64,000 nt of DNA from Heliomicrobium undosum. Its GTDB lineage: Bacteria; Bacillota; Desulfitobacteriia; Heliobacteriales; Heliobacteriaceae. Positions 1 through 9,181 of this stretch are shown piece by piece. The translations under genes and the position numbers were made by a program. Under the pieces are notes generated by a model. The model was given only the letters and a program-made list of their open reading frames with translations. It made no database searches and was not told the DNA's origin. Position 1 is the first letter of the stretch. Each line of letters starts with the position of its first letter. Where the stretch lies: the NCBI RefSeq assembly GCF_009877425.1, contig NZ_WXEY01000002.1:200960-264959 (forward strand), in the 5' to 3' direction.

Positions 1-544
1 GGACCTCACGGTACTTCCCGTGTTTGCCGTAGCGGATCACCAGCAGGCCCTTGCGGTCGGTGAGGGTGACGTCCCTCATCTGGATATCGCAGAGTTCCTG
101 GACCCGGACGCCGGTGTGCAGCATCAGCGTGACCATCGTCAATTCCCGCAGGCTCCCATGCTGCCGCACCGTTCGCACCAGGGCATTCTGTTCGCCCCGT
201 GTCAGCCATTTGGGAGCCGATTGGGGTACAGATACCCGGTCCACATGTTCGGCCGGGTTGTCGGGCGTGAGGCCCCTCTGTGCGAGCCACCGGAATATGA
301 CGTTGAGGTGGATCATCGTGAGGGCCACGGTGTTGGGCTTGAAGTTACTGGAGGCGAAACGTTTGAAATTTGCTATGTCCAGTTGAGTGGCCATCTGCGG
401 CCCTGCATCCCCCCCGGTGGGGGTGGGGTGGGGGTTGGTCTGTTCGTACCACCGTGAGAAGCGGCCCCAACTGTCCATGTACGAGCGCAGGGTGGTCGGG
501 CTCTTTCCTTGCTGCCGGAGTTCTTCAATGAGTGCGTCGATCAT
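1..544 (-). CDS. tyrosine recombinase/integrase, N-terminal part (runs off the window)
   Basis: The first ~181 codons of a phage-type integrase read leftward and are cut by the window edge. Residues 1-80 resemble the SAM-like core-binding domain. The start of the catalytic domain follows, with box I HTGVRVQELCDI carrying the expected first catalytic Arg. The remaining catalytic residues (H, R, H, Y) lie outside the window. The start ATG at 542-544 is preceded by AAGGAGAG at good spacing. A strong nested inverted repeat lies just upstream. The recombinase probably moves the accessory block that follows, but this is inference from position. Confidence 0.8.
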   Translation of the reverse strand, partial: MIDALIEELRQQGKSPTTLRSYMDSWGRFSRWYEQTNPHPTPTGGDAGPQMATQLDIANFKRFASSNFKPNTVALTMIHLNVIFRWLAQRGLTPDNPAEHVDRVSVPQSAPKWLTRGEQNALVRTVRQHGSLRELTMVTLMLHTGVRVQELCDIQMRDVTLTDRKGLLVIRYGKHGKYREV

Positions 545-566
545 GATGTCCTCTCCTTGCATAGAC

Positions 567-635
567 GCTGGTTAGATTGCCGGATATCCCGACGAAGACT
601 GGGCCTTCGTGGGACACAGCTTATCTCTAACCAGC
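567..635. repeat. nested inverted repeat upstream of the recombinase
   Basis: GCTGGTTAGA at 567-576 is a perfect inverted match to TCTAACCAGC at 626-635. Inside lies a second hairpin with perfect arms ACGAAG (592-597) and CTTCGT (605-610), extendable by TCCC/GGGA across one mismatch. Such a structure could be a recombination site, an operator or an RNA fold. Confidence 0.6.
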
Positions 636-696
636 GACTAATGCAACGAAAGAGGATGATTTCGAAGGCTCCTCGCTTAAAGCTAGAAGCCTTTGC

Positions 697-1122
697 TTAC
701 ATCTCGGCCAGCAACTTCTTGAGGTTGTCGATCTCGGCCTCAATCGCATCGTTAGAGCGGCTGTCCTCCACCTTGGCCTCAATCTTCTGGACTTCGGTAA
801 GGCGGCCCTGGTTCTTGAGAACGAGTTCGATGGCCTTGAGCCTGTTTTTCTCGCTGCCACTGGCACGGACAATATCTTTCAGGTTGTTGTACGCCTCGGC
901 CAGGAAATCTTTCATGGTCAATTCGGCCACTTCGTTCTGGTAGGCGATGAAGTCGGGGTCTTGCTTCCAACGGTACAGCGTGCGATCACTCACGCCAGCC
1001 TCCTGGGCGATCTGGGCCAGTGTCATTTTGTGGACGTCGTTGGTGGCGAGTATTTCGGCAGCGAGCCTCTGCGATCCGTTCAGCGCGTATTTCTTCGATT
1101 GATCTGACAATGTCTCAGTCAC
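697..1122 (-). CDS. phBC6A51-type helix-turn-helix protein
   Basis: This 141-residue protein has an HTH near residues 30-55 (LAQIAQEAGVSDRTLYRWKQ), followed by a charged helical region and a coiled-coil C-terminus. The layout matches the phBC6A51 family of phage/transposon HTH proteins, which resemble small terminase subunits. It reads in the same direction as the recombinase, about 150 bases upstream of it, and is separated by the nested inverted repeat. No terminase large subunit or other phage structural gene is visible nearby, so a terminase role is unlikely here. A DNA-binding role in the mobile element is inferred. Confidence 0.65.
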   Translation of the reverse strand: MTETLSDQSKKYALNGSQRLAAEILATNDVHKMTLAQIAQEAGVSDRTLYRWKQDPDFIAYQNEVAELTMKDFLAEAYNNLKDIVRASGSEKNRLKAIELVLKNQGRLTEVQKIEAKVEDSRSNDAIEAEIDNLKKLLAEM

Positions 1123-1987
1123 TCCTTTTTGATTGAAAATTAGTACCTACTTCTAATTTAACGACAAGTACAGCAATCTACAGAGAATTGTCGCAGCGCC
1201 ATCAGGATTTTCAGCGCGGCCCGCTGCTCAGAACGCCCGCCCCTCAATCTTTCACAGTGCCCTCCGCCACCACATTCAACCATTCCAATCGTGGGGTTTC
1301 CTTTATAATGGCGTGGGGCCACAGGTCTTCATCGACCGCAAGCGCCACCAACGCCCCCGCTCCAAAAAACGGCCAACAAAAATAGCCCAGGCCAATTACG
1401 ACCTAGGCTAAGTATGACGATAAATAGCAGCAACTGTGACAGGTGATTTACAGGGCTTTCCACCAGTAACCCCATATAGCAACTTCACGGCCAGGTTGGT
1501 ATCATAGCTGTGCAGGTTGGGGCGTAGGCTGCAAGACTGTTGGCGGCTGGGCAATCTGACCTGCGCTGCTCTTTGACAAGTTCATCGTGTTCAAGAGTCA
1601 GAGCAAAGGACTGTATTGACGTTATAATAGTTAGTTACAGTTAATCTAATCTATTCACCGTTATAGATACACGTTGGTTCTTGTTAGTGGGTAAACAGTT
1701 ACCCATAGGTATGAGTAAATATTACCCATAGGTATGTGTAAAAGTTACTCATAGGTCTGGACCGTTAAGTCCTCAATCCATACCATGGACCGTTGGGTTA
1801 TTTCATTTAACTAGTCTGGCCAGCACCTCCGCCACGCTCGCCCCGCCCGGCTGCCGCACGGCTGGGTTGGCAAGGTGGCCGGCTATGCGCCAACGTGTGC
1901 CTCGCTGTTAGTATCTGTATCAACGATATTAGCGGCCGGTTCTGTGGGCACACGTGGCCAAACAGCATGAACTGTGGCGATGCGTGA
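1123..1987. other. long intergenic region of the mobile element
   Basis: No convincing gene is seen in these ~865 bases; the short open frames lack ribosome binding sites or protein-like composition. The region carries three directly repeated 23-bp-spaced motifs at 1698-1759 and an AT-rich stretch at 1610-1680. Confidence 0.5.
1698..1759. repeat. three iteron-like direct repeats, exact 23-bp period
   Basis: The motif GTTACCCATAGGTATG starts at 1698, recurs at 1721 (first base A) and again at 1744 as GTTACTCATAGGTCTG. The starts are exactly 23 bases apart, about two helical turns, as in iterons or multi-site operators. An AT-rich stretch lies immediately upstream. Confidence 0.65.
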
Positions 1988-2317
1988 TTACTCGCGGACG
2001 TCAACGATATCGGAAAAACGGATTTCGCGCTCTCCCCTATCTGTGTCGACGAACAACTTCCCCGACTTAGCCTTAACCGGCACCGCTGATATCCACTGCT
2101 TGGTCCGTAGCCGAATCTGGATTTCCCGGCTGTCACGTAGAGCCGCTCCGATCATACGCTCCATTTCCTCCAAGTGGAGTTCTGTGGGTTCCGGTAGCGG
2201 TTCTTCGTTTGACAGCGCGGCCCGAGTGTTGTCGCGGGTTACGATGCGATGTTCAGGCAATAGAAACGGTCGCCACAGACGGTTGTTCTGGAAAAATGCT
2301 TTCGTCCTTTCGTCCAT
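1988..2317 (-). CDS. YolD-like protein
   Basis: This 109-residue protein contains WRPFLLPEH near its N-terminus and an acidic helix (LHLEEMERMIGAAL). A C-terminal segment with beta-strand character ends IRFSDIVDV, the general layout of the YolD-like family. YolD-type proteins are often encoded with Y-family polymerases in Gram-positive mobile elements, but no umuC-like gene is nearby. The ATG at 2315-2317 follows GGGAGGTG at seven bases, so I prefer it to a longer frame starting 14 codons upstream. Confidence 0.6.
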   Translation of the reverse strand: MDERTKAFFQNNRLWRPFLLPEHRIVTRDNTRAALSNEEPLPEPTELHLEEMERMIGAALRDSREIQIRLRTKQWISAVPVKAKSGKLFVDTDRGEREIRFSDIVDVRE

Positions 2318-2421
2318 AAAAAGACACCTCCCAGAAAAGATTAGCACATATGTTCGCATTATGGAACATACGTTCTACTCCTATCCGGGAGGTAAATCGT
2401 GGATCCACGTGAGATACGAAA

Positions 2422-3096
2422 TTAAGCCGCCTCTGCCAACCGGCCGTTGGCCGCATCGATGTACTGCTGCTCCACATCAAACGCAATGAACCGGCGGCCA
2501 AGCTTTTTGGCTGCCACACAGTCTCCCCCGCTGCCGCAGAAAGGGACCAGTACGATATCAACGGGCTCCGACGATTTCTCGATAATCATCTCGGCCAGCT
2601 TTACCGGCTTTTGCGTGGGATGAACGTAGGTGGCGCCAGGATCGCGGGGAACTTGCCACACATCGGAGATTCGCTTTCCTTTTAATATGTGGCGGCCCTT
2701 CACGGCGTAGATGAGGAATTCGTGAGCGGGACTGTAGGCTCCACGGAGATCGCCCATTCCCCCGCCGTTCTTGTGCCAGATGATGCAGTTCTTTATGGTG
2801 AAGTGCTGGGAGATGCGGTTGTACCATTCGGCATAGACGTCCCAGCGGGTGTAGCAGTACAGGGCACCTCCGTCCTTCAGAACGCGGTGAGCGTCGGTAA
2901 GCCAGTCGGCCATGATGGTGTCGTCGTTTCGGATTGTGGTGAACTTTCGCTTGCGACTGCCGCTTCGGTAATTGATGCCGTATGGTGGGTCGGCGATGAT
3001 GAGGTCGATGCTGCTTTCTGGTAAATCCTTGAGGCCGTCGTTGACGTCCATCTGGTGGATAGTGTCTAGCGTTAGTTCGCCGATAGTTGCTGTCAT
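2422..3096 (-). CDS. site-specific DNA methyltransferase (N6-adenine/N4-cytosine type)
   Basis: This 224-residue methyltransferase has the catalytic motif DPPYG at about residues 36-40 and the AdoMet-binding motif FCGSG at about 186-190. The order motif IV, then recognition region, then motif I is that of the beta class. The HPTQKPVKL segment before motif I is typical of the family. No partner restriction gene is adjacent, so it is probably a solitary, phage-type methyltransferase. I chose the ATG at 3094-3096 because the longer frame would run through the terminator of the hsd operon at 3113-3150. The ribosome binding site is weak. Confidence 0.85.
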   Translation of the reverse strand: MTATIGELTLDTIHQMDVNDGLKDLPESSIDLIIADPPYGINYRSGSRKRKFTTIRNDDTIMADWLTDAHRVLKDGGALYCYTRWDVYAEWYNRISQHFTIKNCIIWHKNGGGMGDLRGAYSPAHEFLIYAVKGRHILKGKRISDVWQVPRDPGATYVHPTQKPVKLAEMIIEKSSEPVDIVLVPFCGSGGDCVAAKKLGRRFIAFDVEQQYIDAANGRLAEAA

Positions 3097-3112
3097 TGGC
3101 CCACCGTCCTCA

Positions 3113-3150
3113 GAAAAAATAAAGCAGTCCAACCGCGATGGCTGAACTGC
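3113..3150 (-). terminator. Rho-independent terminator of the hsd operon
   Basis: On the minus strand, arms GCAGT and ACTGC (3124-3150) with additional inner pairs form a hairpin. It is followed by TTTATTTTTT, about 50 bases after the hsdM stop. Confidence 0.7.
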
Positions 3151-3200
3151 CTGTCTATTCAATAGGTTGGCTGTGGGCAGAGGGTACAAGGGAAATTAGT

Positions 3201-4733
3201 TTATTTGCGCAGCAGCGCCAGTAACTCACTAATTTCCCTGCCTTTTTGCTCAATAATATCTAATAGTTCTTCCGGCGTACGGCTATCTCCCCCTGTTTTT
3301 GCATTCGGGTTAACAGCTTTCAAATCAAAGTTTTTCTTTTCAATCTCTTCTCGGCTAACCGACCAACTGTATTCACTATCAGCTCGTTCTGGCATGAGCT
3401 TAAAGAACTCGTCAAAATATTCCTTTACGAATGGGTTCTTCTTGGTAACTTTGATATGAGAAAGGTCATAGTACCAAATCTTCTCTGTGGTCTTTTCTTC
3501 TTTATTGAAGAATAGTAGGTTGGTTTTAACGCCAGCGCCGGCAGTCGTAAAAACTCCTCCGGGGAGGCTGATAATACACCACAGGTTGAACTCTTCGATC
3601 AGTTTACGTTTTGTTTGAACGAACGCCTGCTCGTTCGTTCGAAATAAGACACCCTCGTCAACGACAATGCCACAGCGTCCGCCGGGCTTTAAGCTATCCA
3701 GCACATGTTGTAAAAAGAGAACCTGGGTAGCGCTTGTCTTATAGTTAAAATTGGTTTGAGCATCGGCACCCTCTTTACCGCCAAAGGGAGGGTTGGTCAG
3801 AATAACGTTGAACTGACCGGGGGCGTTTTCATAAAGGCCTCCGTACTGTTCTGAGCCGGTCAACGTGTTCCCATGCCAAAGGTGAGGATGATCGATCCCG
3901 TGTAAAACAAGGTTGGCCAAGGCGATAGGATAGATAAGATTCTCTTTTTCTCGGCCAAAAAACGTATGTTGCTTCAAGGCTTCCAGTTGGTCTGGGGTTA
4001 AATCATCCGCAACGCTGCTTCTCATATACTCGTAAGCTTGGGCTAAGAAGCCCCCCGTACCACAACAAGGGTCGTATACGGTTTCTCCGATTTTCGGGTT
4101 GACTATTTTTACAAGTGTACGGATAATCTCTCGGGGTGTAAAAAATTGACCACCATCATTACCCTTCTCACCCATCTTCAACAGCAATCCTTCGTATATC
4201 TGGGAGAGGGCAAAGATATGGGTGTCATCAATAGCGTTAACAGTGATTTCGTTGACGCGATCCAGAACTTCGAGCATGTTTCGTTCTGTATCGATGCGAA
4301 CACGGTCGACGCCGGACAAGACTTCGCTAATAACCTTCTGACGCGGCGTGGCGTTGGGTAAGTCTTTCAACTTTTTAAGATAAGGTAATAGCTCTCCGTG
4401 GATGAAACCAAAGAAAGCACCCAATGCGCCTTCTTGAAGCTCCTTGCGCTTTTCTCCTTCAGGGGCGGCCCAGTCTTGCCATCGAAACGGCTTTGAAAGT
4501 GAGGTTATGAAGTCGATGCCAACGGCCTCTGCTTCCTCTGCCTCAATATGCTCTCTCTCATCTAAAATACGAAGAAAGAGAATCCATGTAAGCTCGGGGA
4601 CATATTGGAGAGCGCCAGCACAGTTAGATCTGCGCATAATGTCACATATGTTTTTTACGTACTGGTTCATCCCTTGTTGTGTCGTTAGGGTTTTTCCATT
4701 ATCATTTCCGTTTGTTTTTTTCTGGCGCGCCAT
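3201..4733 (-). CDS. hsdM: type I restriction-modification system, modification subunit HsdM
   Basis: This 510-residue protein is the usual length for the family. It has an N-terminal HsdM helical domain (about 20-160) and a gamma-class N6-adenine methyltransferase domain. AdoMet motif I is DPCCGTGGF at 221-229 and catalytic motif IV is NPPF at 314-317. With HsdS it forms the methyltransferase, and with HsdR the restriction complex. It lies downstream of hsdS with an 8-base gap, so the operon order is R-S-M. All key motifs are intact and the enzyme should be active if expressed. Confidence 0.97.
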   Translation of the reverse strand: MARQKKTNGNDNGKTLTTQQGMNQYVKNICDIMRRSNCAGALQYVPELTWILFLRILDEREHIEAEEAEAVGIDFITSLSKPFRWQDWAAPEGEKRKELQEGALGAFFGFIHGELLPYLKKLKDLPNATPRQKVISEVLSGVDRVRIDTERNMLEVLDRVNEITVNAIDDTHIFALSQIYEGLLLKMGEKGNDGGQFFTPREIIRTLVKIVNPKIGETVYDPCCGTGGFLAQAYEYMRSSVADDLTPDQLEALKQHTFFGREKENLIYPIALANLVLHGIDHPHLWHGNTLTGSEQYGGLYENAPGQFNVILTNPPFGGKEGADAQTNFNYKTSATQVLFLQHVLDSLKPGGRCGIVVDEGVLFRTNEQAFVQTKRKLIEEFNLWCIISLPGGVFTTAGAGVKTNLLFFNKEEKTTEKIWYYDLSHIKVTKKNPFVKEYFDEFFKLMPERADSEYSWSVSREEIEKKNFDLKAVNPNAKTGGDSRTPEELLDIIEQKGREISELLALLRK

Positions 4734-4741
4734 AGTTCCTC

Positions 4742-5926
4742 CTAGATTTTTCCTGAAAATGCTTGATGGATTAATCTGTGCGGTAAACTATTTAATTCGT
4801 TATGCAACTTTATCATTTCAATGTTAAGCCGTTCTACTACTTTCGCCTTCTCATTAATCTCAGCTACAATTTTCTTTTGTATATTAATCGGAGGACAACG
4901 AATATCTAAATTAACTAATTGCCGATCGTAAATTGCACAAACACTTGTAGTGTTACTCTTAAAGGCATCTATCTGCTTTTTAATCCCTTTACTTAGAAAC
5001 ATCCAGTTAATAAAGTCTGAACAAATTTTCTCATGGAAGCGAACTCTCATTATGTTATTATTATATACCCAACCATCTTCATCTAAGTTAAAGACCGCTG
5101 TTTTACCCACAAGTTCAAAACTATTACGGGTATTAAATAAGAAGTCACCCTTTGTAAGTTGATATTTTTTATACTCTTGTTCTGTTGCATCTACCGCTAC
5201 AATAGAATCTAATTGTAAAGAGCCTCTAGTCGTTATATTGTTCATTTTTAGGTAACGATATTGACCAAATATACTTTGTTCTTTTGAAGAACGGACTAAA
5301 CCAATTAGCCGTTCCGAAGTAATCTCTCCAAACTTTCGGATTGGCCAAACTTCACCGTTATTATCGGGATTAAAATAGAATTCCAGGTATGCATCCAGTA
5401 AACAGCTTGCCGCTTCCATCTGTTCTTCAGCAGCAGCCTGAGCTTTTTCAATGGTAGCTATCTGTTCATTGAGTATGTTAACAATGCGTCTTTGTTCCAA
5501 AATTGGTGGTAGAGGTATCTTCACGTCTTCAAATTGTCCTTTTGTTATATGTTTCATAGTTGCCCCATGGACTTTATCTTTAATATCATCCATTACAAAT
5601 TTCAGAATATAATAAAGAAAGTGCCGATCAATTATATCAGTTTTTTCATGCACCTTAAAAATATGTTGGTTAAGGATGGCGGGACCTCTTGACCAAATGT
5701 ATGCGTCCAAAGAAGCAGACCATGAAACAAGTAGATCACCATTATCTATTAAATATTTTTTATCAACTTCATCATCAAAATAGTTAAATGGCGCACCTAA
5801 ATCATTAAGATTTTGTATACGGATAATTGGTAGACCTTCTTCTTTCCAATCTTCAGGCTTGAATGCTCTACCATTTATATATTCTGCAACATCTCCGAGT
5901 CTTGATGTTTTCCATTTGGTTTGCAT
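4742..5926 (-). CDS. hsdS: type I restriction-modification system, specificity subunit HsdS
   Basis: This 394-residue specificity subunit has two target-recognition domains. The first (about 1-140) opens with WKTSRLGDVAEYINGRAF and ends in the conserved PPILEQRRIVNILNEQ segment. The central coiled coil follows (about 150-180), then the second domain and the C-terminal repeat (INIQKKIVAEINEKAK). The two repeats keep the circular symmetry known for this family. It is much AT-richer than hsdM, as is usual for exchangeable specificity domains. It starts one base after the hsdR stop, so translation is probably coupled. Sequence alone does not give the recognition site. Confidence 0.95.
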   Translation of the reverse strand: MQTKWKTSRLGDVAEYINGRAFKPEDWKEEGLPIIRIQNLNDLGAPFNYFDDEVDKKYLIDNGDLLVSWSASLDAYIWSRGPAILNQHIFKVHEKTDIIDRHFLYYILKFVMDDIKDKVHGATMKHITKGQFEDVKIPLPPILEQRRIVNILNEQIATIEKAQAAAEEQMEAASCLLDAYLEFYFNPDNNGEVWPIRKFGEITSERLIGLVRSSKEQSIFGQYRYLKMNNITTRGSLQLDSIVAVDATEQEYKKYQLTKGDFLFNTRNSFELVGKTAVFNLDEDGWVYNNNIMRVRFHEKICSDFINWMFLSKGIKKQIDAFKSNTTSVCAIYDRQLVNLDIRCPPINIQKKIVAEINEKAKVVERLNIEMIKLHNELNSLPHRLIHQAFSGKI

Positions 5927-5927
5927 C

Positions 5928-8330
5928 TTATGCTACGAACATCCTCTCTTTTGTCTGACGCAGTAAATCACCAGGCTTACCAACGAGTTTCAACGATTCA
6001 AGCCCACCAGCTTTCATTACCTCTGGTGTTCTGAATATCTGTTGGCTCTCTAACCCGTCGGTTCCAGCCTTGGCAAATTGATTAGCCAAAGCTTTGATTG
6101 TATTCGCCGCTCTTTCCGGTAATCCCTTTAGCCAGCCTTCATGCTTGTAAACAAATGATTCGACCCGTTCTATACGTGTTTTTGGAGCTACACCGTATCC
6201 AAGTTCCGCTAACACATCATACAGGTCAAAATCATCCATTTCCTCTAACATCCGAACAAGCAAGGCAGAGTGGCCTGCGTCAGGTAGATGAGATAATAAC
6301 GTCCTTCTCTCATTTGGATTAACCCATCGACTACGAAAATCTTCCACAGTTGGGGCTTCCTGAATAAGCTTCTGTGATAATCTTTCTTTGTACTCTTCGA
6401 CGGTTACAGGCATGGCCTTGCCATCTACCATGGTCAAGATGTACTTTCCGGCATCCGTTATCTTTACTTCAAAACCTTGTGCTATGATAGTTCTCTCGGG
6501 AGGGGGAGGTGGAGGCCCATTAATACCGTCATCATTTCCTTCACCTCCGCCCCTCGGCTTTTCGCTCTTCTTCGTAAACTTGGTTAGGAACTCTTCACCA
6601 AACAACCGAGTTGCATCCGTGTAATCATATAACCGAAACATTAACTTACCTGTCGGTGTATCAATTCGAGTTCCCCGACCGACCATCTGATAGAAAAGAA
6701 TCGGTGATTGGACATAACGAAAGAATACCACATTTCGTAGTGGCGTGATATCGACACCTGTAGATAATAAGTCAACTGTAGTCGCAATCATATAACGCTG
6801 CATACTTCCTCTGAAGTCAGCCAAATAATCTCCGCCAGAGTTGGATGCTGTACACTTAAATGCATAATCTTGGACGCCTTTTTTCCCATTTGTGCTACAC
6901 CAAATCGCATACAAGTTACCCATTTCTGCGGCAACTTTGTCCGCGTGATCATCACTAGCACAGAAAATGATCGTCTTTTGCTCAGGACCACCTGTTGCAA
7001 GCAAATGACTAAAGAAATCACTGCACATAGAAGATACTCGTTCAGGAAGTATCAGCTTTGACTCGAGACTGGCCGCCCGATATGTTTTTCTTGCCTCTTC
7101 CGGGGATAGTACTTCCCCTGTATAAGCATCAGCCAACAGCTTGCGTCGCTTTAAGTCCTCCTTGGTGACTCCGTATTCTCTTTCTTTCTTTCCATCTAGC
7201 AAAACATCACGTCGTTCAATCTCACAAGCGGCTAAATAACCGTCTTCTATACCTTGGCTCATGTCATATTCATAAACAGGCTCACCAAAATGTTTATGGT
7301 TGTCTGCAGTTATCTTCGCATCCTGCAAAGCTTCTTTATTCTTTTCCGTAACTTCAATCTGTCTAGGCGTAGCTGTCAAACCGATTTGAATCGCATCTGG
7401 GTTATGCGTAAAAACTTGCGACCATTTCCCCCAGGCCGAACGATGACACTCATCAATGATAATATGGCTGAAGTAATTTTCCGGATAATGATTTGTAAGG
7501 AAGTTTGCGCCGCCATCTTCGGTATCGATATCCAGTGTTTGATACGTTGCTATAAGCACACGAGCATTTTTCTCCGGTTTTCCGTTAGACACAGCCATCG
7601 CATTTGAACCAAATACCTTTTGAAATGCGATTGTTCCCTGAGATCTCAATTCATCACGATCACAAATAAACAATGCCTTGCGAAGTTGACCAGCATCGGC
7701 AATACGCTTTAATAGTTGGACGGCGATGAAGGTCTTTCCGGCCCCAGTAGCTAAGGATAGCATGGCTCGTTTCTTGCCTTGAGCAATTGCCTCAAACACT
7801 GCACGAATCGCAGCATCTTGGTAATATCGTCGGTTACCTTCCCCACCAGAATACCGGGTAAGTAGTGGTAATGCAGATGGTTCGGTTAATTTGAATCCCA
7901 TTCCCTGTTCATATCGTGCCTGCAATTCGACAGGATTCGGAAACTGATTCATGGGCTTCGGTTGGGAGGTTAGACCAGTAATACGATCATACTCAACAAA
8001 TAAATGTCCGTTGCTTGAAAAAACGAAAGGAACATTCAGCCGCTTACTATTCGCGTAAAGCTTTCCTTGTTCCAAGCCATGATTTGGCGGCAAATGTTCT
8101 GCCTTTGCCTCAATCAATGCAACAGCAACTGGTTGCGTATCCGGGTTTAACTTGATACGTAATAGATAATCTACACGACCTTGAGCACGTCGACGTGCCT
8201 GTCCTCTGATAATTTCAATCGCACCCGCTGAAACTTCCCTTTTAATATGCTCTTCTGTCCAACCACATTTATGTAACGCGGGGTCTATCAATTTTGCTCT
8301 AGTATCCGCTTCAGTAGCCTTCGGAACCAT
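5928..8330 (-). CDS. hsdR: type I restriction endonuclease subunit HsdR
   Basis: This 800-residue motor/nuclease subunit has an N-terminal PD-(D/E)xK domain with D54 (RVDYLL) and E74-A-K76. The superfamily 2 helicase core has Walker A ATGAGKT at 194-200 and DECH at about 293-296. The later motif QMVGRGTRID is the family's motif VI. The proline run in the middle of the protein (GPPPPPPER) is a flexible linker before the C-terminal helical domain that contacts HsdM. The ATG at 8328-8330 follows AAGGGGG at seven bases, which excludes the longer frame. It is the first gene of the R-S-M operon. Confidence 0.96.
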   Translation of the reverse strand: MVPKATEADTRAKLIDPALHKCGWTEEHIKREVSAGAIEIIRGQARRRAQGRVDYLLRIKLNPDTQPVAVALIEAKAEHLPPNHGLEQGKLYANSKRLNVPFVFSSNGHLFVEYDRITGLTSQPKPMNQFPNPVELQARYEQGMGFKLTEPSALPLLTRYSGGEGNRRYYQDAAIRAVFEAIAQGKKRAMLSLATGAGKTFIAVQLLKRIADAGQLRKALFICDRDELRSQGTIAFQKVFGSNAMAVSNGKPEKNARVLIATYQTLDIDTEDGGANFLTNHYPENYFSHIIIDECHRSAWGKWSQVFTHNPDAIQIGLTATPRQIEVTEKNKEALQDAKITADNHKHFGEPVYEYDMSQGIEDGYLAACEIERRDVLLDGKKEREYGVTKEDLKRRKLLADAYTGEVLSPEEARKTYRAASLESKLILPERVSSMCSDFFSHLLATGGPEQKTIIFCASDDHADKVAAEMGNLYAIWCSTNGKKGVQDYAFKCTASNSGGDYLADFRGSMQRYMIATTVDLLSTGVDITPLRNVVFFRYVQSPILFYQMVGRGTRIDTPTGKLMFRLYDYTDATRLFGEEFLTKFTKKSEKPRGGGEGNDDGINGPPPPPPERTIIAQGFEVKITDAGKYILTMVDGKAMPVTVEEYKERLSQKLIQEAPTVEDFRSRWVNPNERRTLLSHLPDAGHSALLVRMLEEMDDFDLYDVLAELGYGVAPKTRIERVESFVYKHEGWLKGLPERAANTIKALANQFAKAGTDGLESQQIFRTPEVMKAGGLESLKLVGKPGDLLRQTKERMFVA

Positions 8331-8566
8331 TGCATTTCCCCCTTGGAACGTAATAACCAGTCTATATAAATAATGCCACAAAATCTGTCGATTGGAAACC
8401 TAGAACTTTTCATCTATTGTATCCTAAGCAGATGACTTCCCGACCACCTACCCCTCCCCACCCTACAAACATCCCTTGCTATACCCCGAAAAACTCATCT
8501 GCTATGTAAAAAGGAAAAGCGACCTCGCTGGTGGGTGGCGAAATCGCTGCGGAGATTACCTAATCC

Positions 8567-9115
8567 TTAATAAGAGCGTACATCGGACTTATATTCTCCA
8601 TCAAGGTTCCAATACCCAATAAGTTCGGATACTCTGCCCTCGGCCCAGCCGTTCGTCTGCCGCCCATCAAACCATGATGGAGGATTTTCGTACAGCTTCT
8701 CGTGTACGAAGCAAGCATACAGGTGAGCTTCCTTGTAATCTTCAGCATAACTACGCAGTTTATTTCTATCCTCAATAAAGGGATCCTCCACGTGAGCTAC
8801 CTTATACTTGAACTCGATTATTGCCAATACATCTTCAACACACTCCGATAAGTGTCTGCCTTTTCTATTCGACTTATGTTCAACCCGAACGATGGCCAAG
8901 TCAGCTTTCCTTCTTTTTGACAAATGATATTCAGGATAGACTCGAATTCTATGTCGTATTAACCAACCGTCACCTAATTTCAGCCGTAGGTAATAGTAGA
9001 AAGCGCATTTCAAGGAATCTTCTTTTAGTAGGAAATGATCATTATAATCTTTAGATACTTCTTTTACCCAAAGGTCTGCTATAATAGCTTGAATGTAATC
9101 AGTAATTCTATCCAT
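8567..9115 (-). CDS. uncharacterised protein with possible PD-(D/E)xK nuclease core
   Basis: This ~182-residue protein belongs to no family I recognise with confidence. It contains RRKADLAIVR followed about 30 residues later by AIIEFKYK. The D...E-x-K spacing between hydrophobic strands is typical of PD-(D/E)xK nuclease-like folds. It lies directly upstream of hsdR in the same direction and downstream of the DUF6119 gene, so the gene order is DUF6119, this protein, hsdR-S-M. The second Met (9113-9115) has AGGGTGG at seven bases and is preferred. A nuclease or end-recognition role in defence is inference. Confidence 0.55.
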   Translation of the reverse strand: MDRITDYIQAIIADLWVKEVSKDYNDHFLLKEDSLKCAFYYYLRLKLGDGWLIRHRIRVYPEYHLSKRRKADLAIVRVEHKSNRKGRHLSECVEDVLAIIEFKYKVAHVEDPFIEDRNKLRSYAEDYKEAHLYACFVHEKLYENPPSWFDGRQTNGWAEGRVSELIGYWNLDGEYKSDVRSY

Positions 9116-9181
9116 ATGCATTCCACCCTACAATTTTAAACGCAGTTTTTACCGATAATTATCATTTTCTTAATTGAGGAG

